From the NCBI RefSeq assembly GCF_006715025.1, contig NZ_VFMK01000001.1:1240001-1304000 (forward strand): a DNA stretch of 64,000 nucleotides, in the 5' to 3' direction. This document shows, in pieces, positions 18,001 through 26,500 of this stretch. The notes under the pieces are model-generated. The model did not search any database and was not told the origin of the DNA. It was given only the letters and a program-made list of their open reading frames with translations. Position numbers and translations under genes: made by a program. The stretch's first letter is position 1. Each line of letters starts with the position of its first letter. This stretch comes from Serratia fonticola (GTDB lineage: Bacteria > Pseudomonadota > Gammaproteobacteria > Enterobacterales > Enterobacteriaceae).

Positions 18001-19384
18001 CGCCCTGAAAAACGTGCTGGGTCGCCACCGCAGCAAGCCGGTGGTGCTGGGGGCGGTGAAGACCAACATCGGCCACCTGGAAGGGGCCGCCGGGGTCGTC
18101 GGCCTGATCAAGGCGGTGGAGGTGTTGCGCCGCCGCCAGGCGCCGGGCAACGTGCACTTCCGCACGCTGAACCCGAACATCGATCTGAGCGGTTTCGACG
18201 CCATCATCTCCGCCGAGCCGGTGCCGCTCGGCGGCAAGGGTCCGCTGGTCGCCGGGGTCTCCTCGTTCGGCTTCGGCGGCACCAATGCGCACGTGGTGCT
18301 GGAGTCCTACGAACGGCCATCGGGCGATACGTACCCGCGCGCCCGCTATGCCCCTCACTTCCTGCCGTGGCGCCGTCTGCCCAACCCGCTGCTCAGCCGC
18401 GGCGACGCGGGCGGCTTTGCCGCCACGCTGAACGCCGAGCTGGCTTCCCTGTGGCGGGATCACCGCATCGGCGGTCAGGTGCTGGTGCCGGCCGCCAGCC
18501 ACATCACGATGATCGCCGGCGCCGCCTTGCTGCAGTACCGGGGCGCCCTGCCGGCGACCGGCGTGGAGGTGCGTGACATCACCATGACCCAGCCGTTGGT
18601 GGTTCGCGAGGGTGACGTGGTGCGTTGCCTCGCCGACGGCGAGCAATGGGTGATCGAAAACGGCGGCGGCGAGCAGTATGCCGGCAGCCGCCGCGGCCAG
18701 GTGCTGACCGAGGGCGACGGGGGCTACAGCCCGCCGGACGTGGCGGCGTTCCGCCTGCGCAGCGCAGCGACGGATATCGATGCGCTGTACGAGACGCTGG
18801 CGCAGCATGGCGTGGGCTTCGGCGACGGCTACCGCAATCTGCATGACCTGTATCTGAACGAGCACGAGGCGCTGGCGCGGGTGGAGGTCACCCTGACGTC
18901 ACCGGGCGAACGCGCGCTGAGCCTGCTGCACCCCGCGACGCTGGACGCGGGGATCCAACTGCTGGGGCTGTGCGGCATGAAAAGCTGCGGGGTGTGCATC
19001 CCGTTCAGCGTGAGTTCGGCGCGCCTGTTCACGCTGGATTCGCAGCCAACGACGCTGTGGGCCAGCGCGCAGATCGACGCGGTCAGCGCGAAAAGCGTGG
19101 CGGGCACGGTCATGCTGTTCGGCGACGGCGGTGAACTGTATGCCGTGCTGGAAGGGGTGTCCTGCCGCCAGGCGGGCGTGGAATCGCGGTTGAATGAGTG
19201 CCTGTTCGAGACGGCGTGGGTCGGCGTCTCCGGCGGCGGGGGAGCACTTGCTGCTGTCGCGGCGGGCGGTGGAGACGCCATTGCCGGAAGGCTGGCGCGG
19301 CATGACGGTCAGCGGGGCTTCGTCGCTGGCGGCCGCGCTGAGCGAGCTGCCGTGGCAGACCGTGGCGCTGCTGAGCGACGGTGA
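9065..19384 (+). CDS. Hybrid NRPS-PKS megasynthase, 5' part (frameshifted near 19228)
   Basis: Start 9065 has AGGGAG four bases upstream; the longer frame from 9005 has no ribosome site. Domains by residue: carrier (Ser42 in GVDSL); heterocyclisation Cy (DxxxxDxxS, Asp217/Asp222/Ser225); adenylation (FTSGSTG at about 696), whose pocket reads approximately D-L-W-N-M-S-L-I-W, close to the Cys code; PCP (Ser1095); KS1 (Cys1322); AT1 (Ser1682, HAFHS, malonyl type); KR1 (GGNGALG, YAAAN); ACP1 (Ser2385); a thioesterase-like domain (GLSFG, Ser2520); KS2 (Cys2831); DH2 (HxxxGxxxxP, His3133). It should load Cys, cyclise it to a thiazoline with a starter, and extend with malonate. A 20-bp deletion at 19222-19228 relative to the second module copy throws the frame out, so residues after about 3388 are not native. 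AT is absent between KS2 and DH2. Confidence 0.88.
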   Translation: MKTKEEVSKISPIDVLAQVLEIPLSELVKMASTLFGILGVDSLTATRVRGMLKPMPSYQELYGLTVGQVIDRMGVSFYQADDGDAEQRQERGCSDEIAPLTPMQESYILGAEQDCSCQVYSEFDVESLDVDVFKRAVTSVIDDEPMLHAVIVNGNQQKLVDRYAKRHEFSLPVDNITDLDLRRSECINAVKHTKEVFWGIQLTRISAKVTRIHIMLDMLFIDATSAMILCQRVIERYNALIDCIEFTAQELPPLRFFDYCRAGVNGDVSQASLSYWEEKVKTIPGPPQIPRIKYEVSQNAKFERCAATLNGEDWERIKAIAGHLQITPNSILLSAFAEVLRLYSESPEFTITVTMSERPVAINNDYSGVVGEFTNVLLCPVTSAAGRGIVEQAVSFHQTLSAGLEHSDINGLDVIRMLRKHHNDPHLTFPIVFTSFIGIIKPGLELTGCNTQLNYQQTQTPQISLDHQVYETDNGLQINWDYDRRVHQGEQIAEMLRCFHCVLENVALNQPQSVVLPPELMQLREEMNNTGCKFNELEKGLLHQPVIKAAKTFPDKIAVIDQSVSLTYRSLISVANAIAVKLQDIGIGPGHSVAVVLEKGWEQVAGTLGILMTGACYLPLNPSNPDDRLRSIMQLAGCHVALVHDKTLSPERDWYIGDDGQSLATINVHVDLVQEIENREAVTVAIDPHSLAYIIFTSGSTGVPKGVEIAHHAALNTCLDINQRFALGQETVTFGISSLSFDLSVWDIFGTLAGGGTLIVCKPDGTRDPDYWWQQIQQHRVTVWNTVPTSFEMLIAASQPEYIMPLKKVMLSGDAIGMAMADNAMARYPQLQIIALGGATEASIWSNYHVVTADSHLLGTELVPYGRPLSNQTMHVLDAGLQYRPTGVVGDIYIGGKGVAEGYFRDPTLTSEKFVHTERYGRLYETGDLGRYLPNGEIEIVGRKDSQVKVGGHRVELAEIENCAQQLSEVQRAVAVHIPGAGARVVGFATANADEAKTGLEEKLRIHVEQLLPDYMAPQVWIVLDAIPLTANNKVDMKKLRSIAQTLPAEGKESYTGVETTSEAALVLQLAAQVLDVPVDTLSASRSLIEQGLTSLYAVQLINMLKKAWNTPLSYTLIFNYPSAVKLAAFHRGQRSNPHGAASSATRPVPNYHSEPIAIIARACRLPGNVGSPDEFWHMLSSATDCMSDIPASRFDISPIYDTNSDTLGAAYTRRGAFIERAESFDYAWFDLPQAEARTMDPQQRIMLEVAYEACLAAGYDREKLSGSSTGVLIGQMNYDWMMDFGHTKEYAGTGAAPSITSNRISYLLDLAGPSMTIDSACSSSLVAVDAAVAKLRSGACRMAIAGGVNLILSPEPYVFTCQAKMLSVDGRCATFDAQANGIARGEGVGAVVLKRLCDAEADGDPILGVIKGCAVNQDGRSASLTAPNGLAQEAVIRQALQEAGWQGADLDYVECHGTGTPLGDPIEIEALKNVLAVDRKKPVVLGSVKTNIGHLEGAAGITGLIKALEVLRHREAPANLHFQTLNPKINLSGFAAVVPVKPTCIGSHDRKEAVRVGVSSFGYGGTNAHVVLESYDQPSGKARARQDAWLFTGQGALQSGTGAALYAANPVFRDALENYAAQLAAWVDAPLLQWLLEANPEHSARLQETQYQQPALVALQLAQVAMWQARGLTPSHVLGHSIGEFAAAVVAGVMESDDALMLAARRGQLMADCEPGGMAAIRDSAENVRRVLPAEVVIAAENGTGMTVVAGPHEALAAFVERHYAHEHTPLAVSHAFHSPMMAAAAAAFGDVVSTVTLRAPTDGVRFISTLTGEAAAGGLQTAEYWSEQITQPVRFLQAVQTLLGQGGTPDGVFEIGPGATLINMAKRIAPDVRTQWIASAETLRGTPALNPFTYVPLQWEKPVPKQALRRSVSAELAVSAADMLYQTQWIPAELPAEVNGSGPYLLLSRHKVPVALPKDWISMVANDPAEIAAALTEKDWNTVALFSEGDEEDVVQALNVLKSGMSARLVLLKRADSEGDAGLWGLARTARLEQQALRLSCLALYRGQLMEALSLCVCEDMEDECRLSDMGELQVPRLQRYQPPSGEGNGIRAGATYVISGGNGALGRLAAQYLAEQGATHLVLLSRSGQPMAPVPQWGKNIQLASLACDVAEVEQVKAVLRQLAVWGWPDVAGVIHTAGVLTDGVLVNQSAEMFMQAQAAKVLGARHLHDILSPTDFMVLYSSVAATLGSAGQASYAAANSALDALAERWALAGECALSIQWGAWSNVGMAVRSHAVSRIEQSGYGLLDNETGISLLALLLQSRSRGVICASPIAWRKLSHFSPRFSSFMTTMTSPSASSADAQAEWSVDDVRRLVRESIEPFLSEKRFDEDLPFMEAGLSSLDLVQIRQALLKSLPTSLELPAHFVFNYPTVRDVSLHLIEQLGAKASSVSTVVWQRLNDKTDGEPLFLIGGVMGNAEKTFGTLAQALSVPVYAAMPAIPADPLAQQVTLESVAAALREAMLREVPSPSYSVGGLSFGAALALEVGLHLEAQQRLSRVIMFDPRHLAPFMAPPKPAPFEILLENYVTPRQLFAPVLLFQSTIPPIETQSEMMREASRSFQDDADVIKRCHELASTLEVIPCDGHHFNLLYKHYQPLVRKIEEEMIPSVPERGDGEEEAIAIIGTSCRLPGNVSSPEDFWQMMLAGTDCVGNIPASRFDIDEVYDPNRDAAGCSYTRQGAFISHAEDFDYAFFGISLAEAKVMDPQQRLLLEVAYDAFHSAGLNKASLKGSSTSVHIGLANDDWSSMGRDEEAHNPYFGAGVSGSISSNRISYLLGLTGPSVTIDTACSSSLVAVDLAVDKLRQGICSMALVGGVNVMLHHRMFVSACATKALSSQGRCATFDEAADGYCRGEGAGAVVLKRLSDAEADGDAILAVIRGTAVNQDGRSVSMTAPNGLAQEAVIMRALAEAGLRGQDVDYIECHGTGTPLGDPIEVGALKNVLGRHRSKPVVLGAVKTNIGHLEGAAGVVGLIKAVEVLRRRQAPGNVHFRTLNPNIDLSGFDAIISAEPVPLGGKGPLVAGVSSFGFGGTNAHVVLESYERPSGDTYPRARYAPHFLPWRRLPNPLLSRGDAGGFAATLNAELASLWRDHRIGGQVLVPAASHITMIAGAALLQYRGALPATGVEVRDITMTQPLVVREGDVVRCLADGEQWVIENGGGEQYAGSRRGQVLTEGDGGYSPPDVAAFRLRSAATDIDALYETLAQHGVGFGDGYRNLHDLYLNEHEALARVEVTLTSPGERALSLLHPATLDAGIQLLGLCGMKSCGVCIPFSVSSARLFTLDSQPTTLWASAQIDAVSAKSVAGTVMLFGDGGELYAVLEGVSCRQAGVESRLNECLFETAWVGVSGGGGALAAVAAGGGDAIAGRLARHDGQRGFVAGGRAERAAVADRGAAERR
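13761..14698 (+). repeat. AT-domain duplication, copy 1
   Basis: The AT1 coding segment is almost identical to 25681-26618 at a constant offset of 11920, although the flanking KS sequences diverge. This is consistent with gene conversion of the acyltransferase. Confidence 0.85.
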
Positions 19385-20530
19385 AGAAGAGGATATGGCG
19401 CTGGCGCTGGCGATGTTGCAGGCGGAAACGGCGGCGCGCCGGGTGCTGTTGAAGCGTGCGGACCGCGAGGGCGACGCCGGGCTGTCGGGGCTGGTGCGTA
19501 CGGCGCGGCTGGAGCAGCCGGAACGGGCGCTGACCTGTATGGAGCTGGCGGCGGAGCAACTGCCGCGCGCGCTGGCGCTGTGCGCGGCCGGCGGTCTGGA
19601 AGACGTGGTGCGTCTTGACGGGGCGGGGCAGCTGCAGGCGCAGCGCCTGCAGCGTTGTCACCTGCCGGCCGGCGAGCGGGCCGGGATCCGCGCCGGCGCG
19701 ACCTATGTGATCAGCGGCGGCAACGGCGCGCTGGGCCAGGTGGCGGCGGGCTATCTGGTGGAGCAGGGGGCGACGCATCTGCTGTTGCTGTCGCGCAGCG
19801 GCCGGGCGGCGGCGCTGCCGGCGTGGGAGGGCGTGCAGGTGCAGAGCCTGGCCTGCGACGTGGCGGACACCGCCGACGTGACGGCGGTCGGGGACTGGCT
19901 GACGGCGCAGGGCTGGCCAGCGGTGGCCGGGGTTATCCACACTGCGGGCGTCCTGACGGACGGTACGCTGGCCAACCAGTCGGCCGAGAAGCTGGCGCAG
20001 GCGTGGGCGGTGAAAGTGCGGGGTGCCGAGCACCTGCATGACAGCCTGGCGCCGCGCGATTTTATGGTGCTGTACTCCTCGGCGGCCGCCACCTTCGGGT
20101 CGGCGGGGCAGGCAAGCTATGCGGCGGCCAACGCGGGGCTGGATGCACTGGCGCAGCGCTGGTCGCAGGCCGGCGAGCGGGTGCTGTCCGTGCAGTGGGG
20201 CGCGTGGTCGGACGCGGGCATGGCGGTACGGCATGATGCGGTGCGCCGCGCCGAAGCGGCCGGCTTTGGGGTGATCGGCAATGCGCTGGGCCGGTCGGTG
20301 CTCGAGCGGCTGCTGGCGTCGGGGCATGCGGGCACGGTGTGCGTGTCGCCGATCGACTGGGCGCACACGGTGCTGGACATGCCGCTGGTGTCGCGTTTCA
20401 AACTGCAGCGGCGGGAGCGTGCGGTCGTTGAACGGGCGGCGGCCCGACCTGCTCAGGATCTGCTGGCGCTGGTGCGCCGGGCGGCGGCCGAGGCGGTCGG
20501 CAAGCCGGTGGCGGATGATGAACCGCTGAT
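17900..20530 (+). repeat. Module duplication, copy 1 (KS end, DH, KR, ACP)
   Basis: Nearly identical at DNA level to 21591-24241 (offset 3691, then 3711 after the 20-bp deletion). Encoded differences I see are few: Gly/Ser in the GSRR-QV segment, Glu/Gly in SDGEEED, Ser/Ala in GRSVLE and Ala/Thr in ERAAARP. Confidence 0.85.
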
Positions 20531-23500
20531 GGCCAGCGGTTTAGACTCTTTGGGCGCGGTGGTTCTTGCGCAGGCGCTCAGCAAAGCGTTGGGCGTGTCG
20601 TTGGGCAGCGTGTTCGCACTCAACCACCCGAGCATCGCGGAGATGGCCGAGGCACTGGCGGCGCAGGTCGCCACCGGGGAGGACAACGGGCGGCCGGAGC
20701 CTGCGGCGGTGGCGGCGGTGCGGCAGAGAACGGAAGAGCCGATCGCCATTATCGGCAGCGCCTGCCGGTTGCCGGGCGAGGTCTATTCGCCGGAAGAGTT
20801 CTGGCAGATGCTGCTGGCCGGCACGGACTGCGTCAGCGACATCCCGGCTTCCCGCTTTGATATCGACGAAGTGTACGATCCGGATCCGAATGCCGTCGGG
20901 CGCAGCTATACGCGCCGGGGTGCCTTTATGAGCGAAGTGGAAAGCTTCGACCATGAATTCTTTGGCATTTCCAAAGGAGAGGCGCGGGTTATGGATCCCC
21001 ATCAGCGTTTGTCGTTGGAGGTCACTTATGAAGCCTTCTCTTCCGCCGGCTATGAAAAACCACGGCTGCGCGGTGCGGCAATCGGCGTCTTTGTCGGCGT
21101 GGCGAATCAGGATTGGATGATTGTCACCGGCGAAAAAGAGGCGCACAACCCGTTCTTCGGCGCGGGCGTTTCATCCTCGATTATTTCTAACCGCATCTCT
21201 TATCTGTTGGGGCTGACCGGGCCAAGCATGACGCTGGATACCGCCTGTTCTTCTTCTCTGGTGGCGGTCGATCTGGCGGTTGAGAAACTGCGGAGCGGCG
21301 ATTGCGCCGTTGCCGTCGCGGGCGGGGTGAATGTCATGATGCATCACCGCACCTTCGTCGGTTGCTGTGCCGCCAACATGCTATCCCTGTCAGGACGAAG
21401 CGCGGCCTTTGATGAGGCGGCGGACGGCTATTGCCGTGGCGAAGGCGTCGGTGCGGTGGTGCTGAAGCGCCTCAGTGACGCGGAAGCCGACGGCGACGCC
21501 ATTCTGGCGGTGATCCGTGGAACGGCGGTGAACCAGGACGGACGCAGCGCGACGATGACGGCGCCGAATGGCGGCGCGCAAGAGGCCGTCATCACGCGGG
21601 CGCTGGCGGAAGCCGGGCTGCGCGGCCAGGACGTGGACTACATCGAATGCCATGGCACCGGCACGCCGTTGGGCGATCCGATCGAGGTGGGCGCCCTGAA
21701 AAACGTGCTGGGTCGCCACCGCAGCAAGCCGGTGGTGCTGGGGGCGGTGAAGACCAACATCGGCCACCTGGAAGGGGCCGCCGGGGTCGTCGGCCTGATC
21801 AAGGCGGTGGAGGTGTTGCGCCGCCGCCAGGCGCCGGGCAACGTGCACTTCCGCACGCTGAACCCGAACATCGATCTGAGCGGTTTCGACGCCATCATCT
21901 CCGCCGAGCCGGTGCCGCTCGGCGGCAAGGGTCCGCTGGTCGCCGGGGTCTCCTCGTTCGGCTTCGGCGGCACCAATGCGCACGTGGTGCTGGAGTCCTA
22001 CGAACGGCCATCGGGCGATACGTACCCGCGCGCCCGCTATGCCCCTCACTTCCTGCCGTGGCGCCGTCTGCCCAACCCGCTGCTCAGCCGCGGCGACGCG
22101 GGCGGCTTTGCCGCCACGCTGAACGCCGAGCTGGCTTCCCTGTGGCGGGATCACCGCATCGGCGGTCAGGTGCTGGTGCCGGCCGCCAGCCACATCACGA
22201 TGATCGCCGGCGCCGCCTTGCTGCAGTACCGGGGCGCCCTGCCGGCGACCGGCGTGGAGGTGCGTGACATCACCATGACCCAGCCGTTGGTGGTTCGCGA
22301 GGGTGACGTGGTGCGTTGCCTCGCCGACGGCGAGCAATGGGTGATCGAAAACGGCGGCGGCGAGCAGTATGCCGGCAGCCGCCGCAGCCAGGTGCTGACC
22401 GAGGGCGACGGGGGCTACAGCCCGCCGGACGTGGCGGCGTTCCGCCTGCGCAGCGCAGCGACGGATATCGATGCGCTGTACGAGACGCTGGCGCAGCATG
22501 GCGTGGGCTTCGGCGACGGCTACCGCAATCTGCATGACCTGTATCTGAACGAGCACGAGGCGCTGGCGCGGGTGGAGGTCACCCTGACGTCACCGGGCGA
22601 ACGCGCGCTGAGCCTGCTGCACCCCGCGACGCTGGACGCGGGGATCCAACTGCTGGGGCTGTGCGGCATGAAAAGCTGCGGGGTGTGCATCCCGTTCAGC
22701 GTGAGTTCGGCGCGCCTGTTCACGCTGGATTCGCAGCCAACGACGCTGTGGGCCAGCGCGCAGATCGACGCGGTCAGCGCGAAAAGCGTGGCGGGCACGG
22801 TCATGCTGTTCGGCGACGGCGGTGAACTGTATGCCGTGCTGGAAGGGGTGTCCTGCCGCCAGGCGGGCGTGGAATCGCGGTTGAATGAGTGCCTGTTCGA
22901 GACGGCGTGGGTCGGCGTCGCCGGGCCGGAGACGGCGTCTCCGGCGGCGGGGGAGCACCTGCTGCTGTCGCGGCGGGCGGTGGAGACGCCATTGCCGGAA
23001 GGCTGGCGCGGCATGACGGTCAGCGGGGCTTCGTCGCTGGCGGCCGCGCTGAGCGAGCTGCCGTGGCAGACCGTGGCGCTGCTGAGCGACGGTGGAGAAG
23101 AGGATATGGCGCTGGCGCTGGCGATGTTGCAGGCGGAAACGGCGGCGCGCCGGGTGCTGTTGAAGCGTGCGGACCGCGAGGGCGACGCCGGGCTGTCGGG
23201 GCTGGTGCGTACGGCGCGGCTGGAGCAGCCGGAACGGGCGCTGACCTGTATGGAGCTGGCGGCGGAGCAACTGCCGCGCGCGCTGGCGCTGTGCGCGGCC
23301 GGCGGTCTGGAAGACGTGGTGCGTCTTGACGGGGCGGGGCAGCTGCAGGCGCAGCGCCTGCAGCGTTGTCACCTGCCGGCCGGCGAGCGGGCCGGGATCC
23401 GCGCCGGCGCGACCTATGTGATCAGCGGCGGCAACGGCGCGCTGGGCCAGGTGGCGGCGGGCTATCTGGTGGAGCAGGGGGCGACGCATCTGCTGTTGCT

Positions 23501-26500
23501 GTCGCGCAGCGGCCGGGCGGCGGCGCTGCCGGCGTGGGAGGGCGTGCAGGTGCAGAGCCTGGCCTGCGACGTGGCGGACACCGCCGACGTGACGGCGGTC
23601 GGGGACTGGCTGACGGCGCAGGGCTGGCCAGCGGTGGCCGGGGTTATCCACACTGCGGGCGTCCTGACGGACGGTACGCTGGCCAACCAGTCGGCCGAGA
23701 AGCTGGCGCAGGCGTGGGCGGTGAAAGTGCGGGGTGCCGAGCACCTGCATGACAGCCTGGCGCCGCGCGATTTTATGGTGCTGTACTCCTCGGCGGCCGC
23801 CACCTTCGGGTCGGCGGGGCAGGCAAGCTATGCGGCGGCCAACGCGGGGCTGGATGCACTGGCGCAGCGCTGGTCGCAGGCCGGCGAGCGGGTGCTGTCC
23901 GTGCAGTGGGGCGCGTGGTCGGACGCGGGCATGGCGGTACGGCATGATGCGGTGCGCCGCGCCGAAGCGGCCGGCTTTGGGGTGATCGGCAATGCACTGG
24001 GCCGGGCGGTGCTCGAGCGGCTGCTGGCGTCGGGGCATGCGGGCACGGTGTGCGTGTCGCCGATCGACTGGGCGCACACGGTGCTGGACATGCCGCTGGT
24101 GTCGCGTTTCAAACTGCAGCGGCGGGAGCGTGCGGTCGTTGAACGGACGGCGGCCCGACCTGCTCAGGATCTGCTGGCGCTGGTGCGCCGGGCGGCGGCC
24201 GAGGCGGTCGGCAAGCCGGTGGCGGACACGGAACCGCTGATGGCCAGTGGACTGGATTCACTGAATGCCGTCATTCTGTCTCAGACGCTCAGCAAGGCGC
24301 TGGGGGTATCGCTGGGCAGCGTGTTTGCGCTCAATCACCCGAGCATCGCGGAGATGGCCGAGGCGCTGGCGGCGCAGGTTGCCACCGGGGAGGACAACGG
24401 GCGGCCGGAGCCTGCGGCGGTGGCGGCGGTGCGGCAGAGAACGGAAGAGCCGATCGCCATTATCGGCAGCGCCTGCCGGTTGCCGGGCGAGGTCTATTCG
24501 CCAGAAGAGTTCTGGCAGATGCTGCTGGCCGGCACGGATTGCGTCAGCGACATCCCGGCTTCCCGCTTTGATATCGACGAAGTGTACGATCCGGATCCGA
24601 ATGCCGTCGGGCGCAGCTACACGCGCCGGGGCGCCTTTATGAGCGAAGTGGAAAGCTTCGACTATGAGTTCTTCAACGTTCCGCTTGCCGAAGCGCGCGT
24701 GATGGATCCTCAACAGCGTCTATTGCTGGAAGTGGCTTATGAGGCGTTTTACCACTCGGGATACGATCTCGATACGCTGCGTTCCCAATCGATCGGTGTT
24801 TTCGTCGGCCAGATGAACCATGACTGGGCGCACATGCACGGCGATAACTTCCTGACAGATCCCTATTTTGGCGCGGGTTCGTCGTCATCTATCACCTCCA
24901 ATCGCATGTCCTATCTGTTGGGACTGACCGGGCCAAGCATGACGTTGGATACTGCCTGCTCGTCTTCTTTGGTGGCGGTGGATCTGGCGGTTGAGAAGTT
25001 GCGCAAGGGCGTTTGTTCCGCTGCGCTGGTCGGCGGCGTGAACGTTATGTTGAGTCACCGTTCGTTTGTGGGTTGCAGCGCGTCAAAAATGCTATCGCAG
25101 AAGGGGCGTTGCGCCACTTTTGATGAGGGAGCAGACGGCTATTGCCGCGGCGAGGGCGTCGGTGCGGTGGTGCTGAAGCGCCTCAGCGATGCCGAAGCCG
25201 ACGGCGACGCCATTCTGGCGGTGATCCGCGGAACGGCGGTGAACCAGGACGGGCGCAGCGCTTCACTTACCGCGCCTAACGGCGGCGCGCAAGAAGCGGT
25301 AATCGAACAGGCGCTGGCGGAAGCCGGGCTGCGCGGCCGGGACGTGGACTATATCGAATGCCACGGTACTGGCACACCGTTGGGCGATCCGATCGAAGTG
25401 GGCGCTCTGAAGAACGTGCTGGGCCGCCATCGCAGCAAGCCGGTGGTGCTGGGGGCGGTGAAAACCAATATCGGTCACCTGGAAGGGGCCGCTGGGGTCA
25501 TCGGCCTGATCAAGGCGGTGGAGGTGTTGCGCCACCGTCAGGCACCGGGCAACGTGCACTTCCGCACGCTGAACCCGAAAATCGATCTGAGCGACTTTGA
25601 CGCCATTATTCCAACTTCACCAGTGCCGCTTGGCGGCACTGGCCCGCTGGTCGCCGGGGTCTCCTCATTCGGCTTCGGCGGCACCAATGCGCACGTGGTG
25701 CTGGAATCCTACGACCAGCCGTCAGGCAAGGCGCGTGCGCGCCAGGATGCCTGGCTGTTCACCGGCCAGGGGGCGTTGCAGTCCGGCGCCGGCGCCGCGC
25801 TGTACGCGACGAATCCGGTGTTCCGCGATGCGCTGGAGAATTACGCCGCGCAGCTGGCGGCATGGGTGGACGCGCCGCTGCTGCAATGGTTGCTGGAGGC
25901 GAGCCCCGAACATTCTGCGCGCCTGCAGGAGACGCAATACCAGCAACCGGCGTTGGTGGCGCTGCAGTTGGCGCAGGTGGCGATGTGGCAGGCGCGGGGG
26001 CTGACGCCGTCGCACGTGCTGGGGCATTCGATAGGCGAATTTGCGGCGGCGGTTGTCGCCGGGGTGATGGAGAGCGACGATGCGTTGATGCTGGCGGCGC
26101 GGCGCGGGCAACTGATGGCCGACTGCGAGCCGGGCGGCATGGCGGCGATACGCGATTCGGCGGAGAACGTCCGTCGTGTACTGCCGGCGGAGGTGGTTAT
26201 CGCGGCGGAGAATGGCACGGGGATGACGGTAGTGGCGGGGCCGCACGAGGCGTTGGCGGGGTTCGTGCAGCGGCATTATGCGCATGAATACACGTTGCTG
26301 GCGGTTTCGCACGCTTTCCATTCGCCGATGATGGCGGCGGCAGCGGCGGCGTTTGGCGACGTGGTGAGTACGGTGACATTGCGCGCGCCGACGGATGGGG
26401 TGCGGTTTATTTCCACGCTGACGGGGCAAGCGGCGGCGGGAGCGCTGCAGACGGCGGCGTACTGGAGTGAGCAAATCACCCAACCGGTGCGTTTCTTACA

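Noticed and set aside
17516..18865. Long minus-strand open frames within the megasynthase (also 21390-22556 and 22590-24077)
   Set aside because: They are His/Arg/Gln-rich shadows of GC-rich synthase codons, repeat with the module duplication and have no family motifs.
19194..19200. True start codon of a separate second synthase protein at 19194
   Set aside because: The ATG lies inside the conserved DH-KR linker, which is continuous in the second module copy, so a frameshift explains the split better than a new gene.
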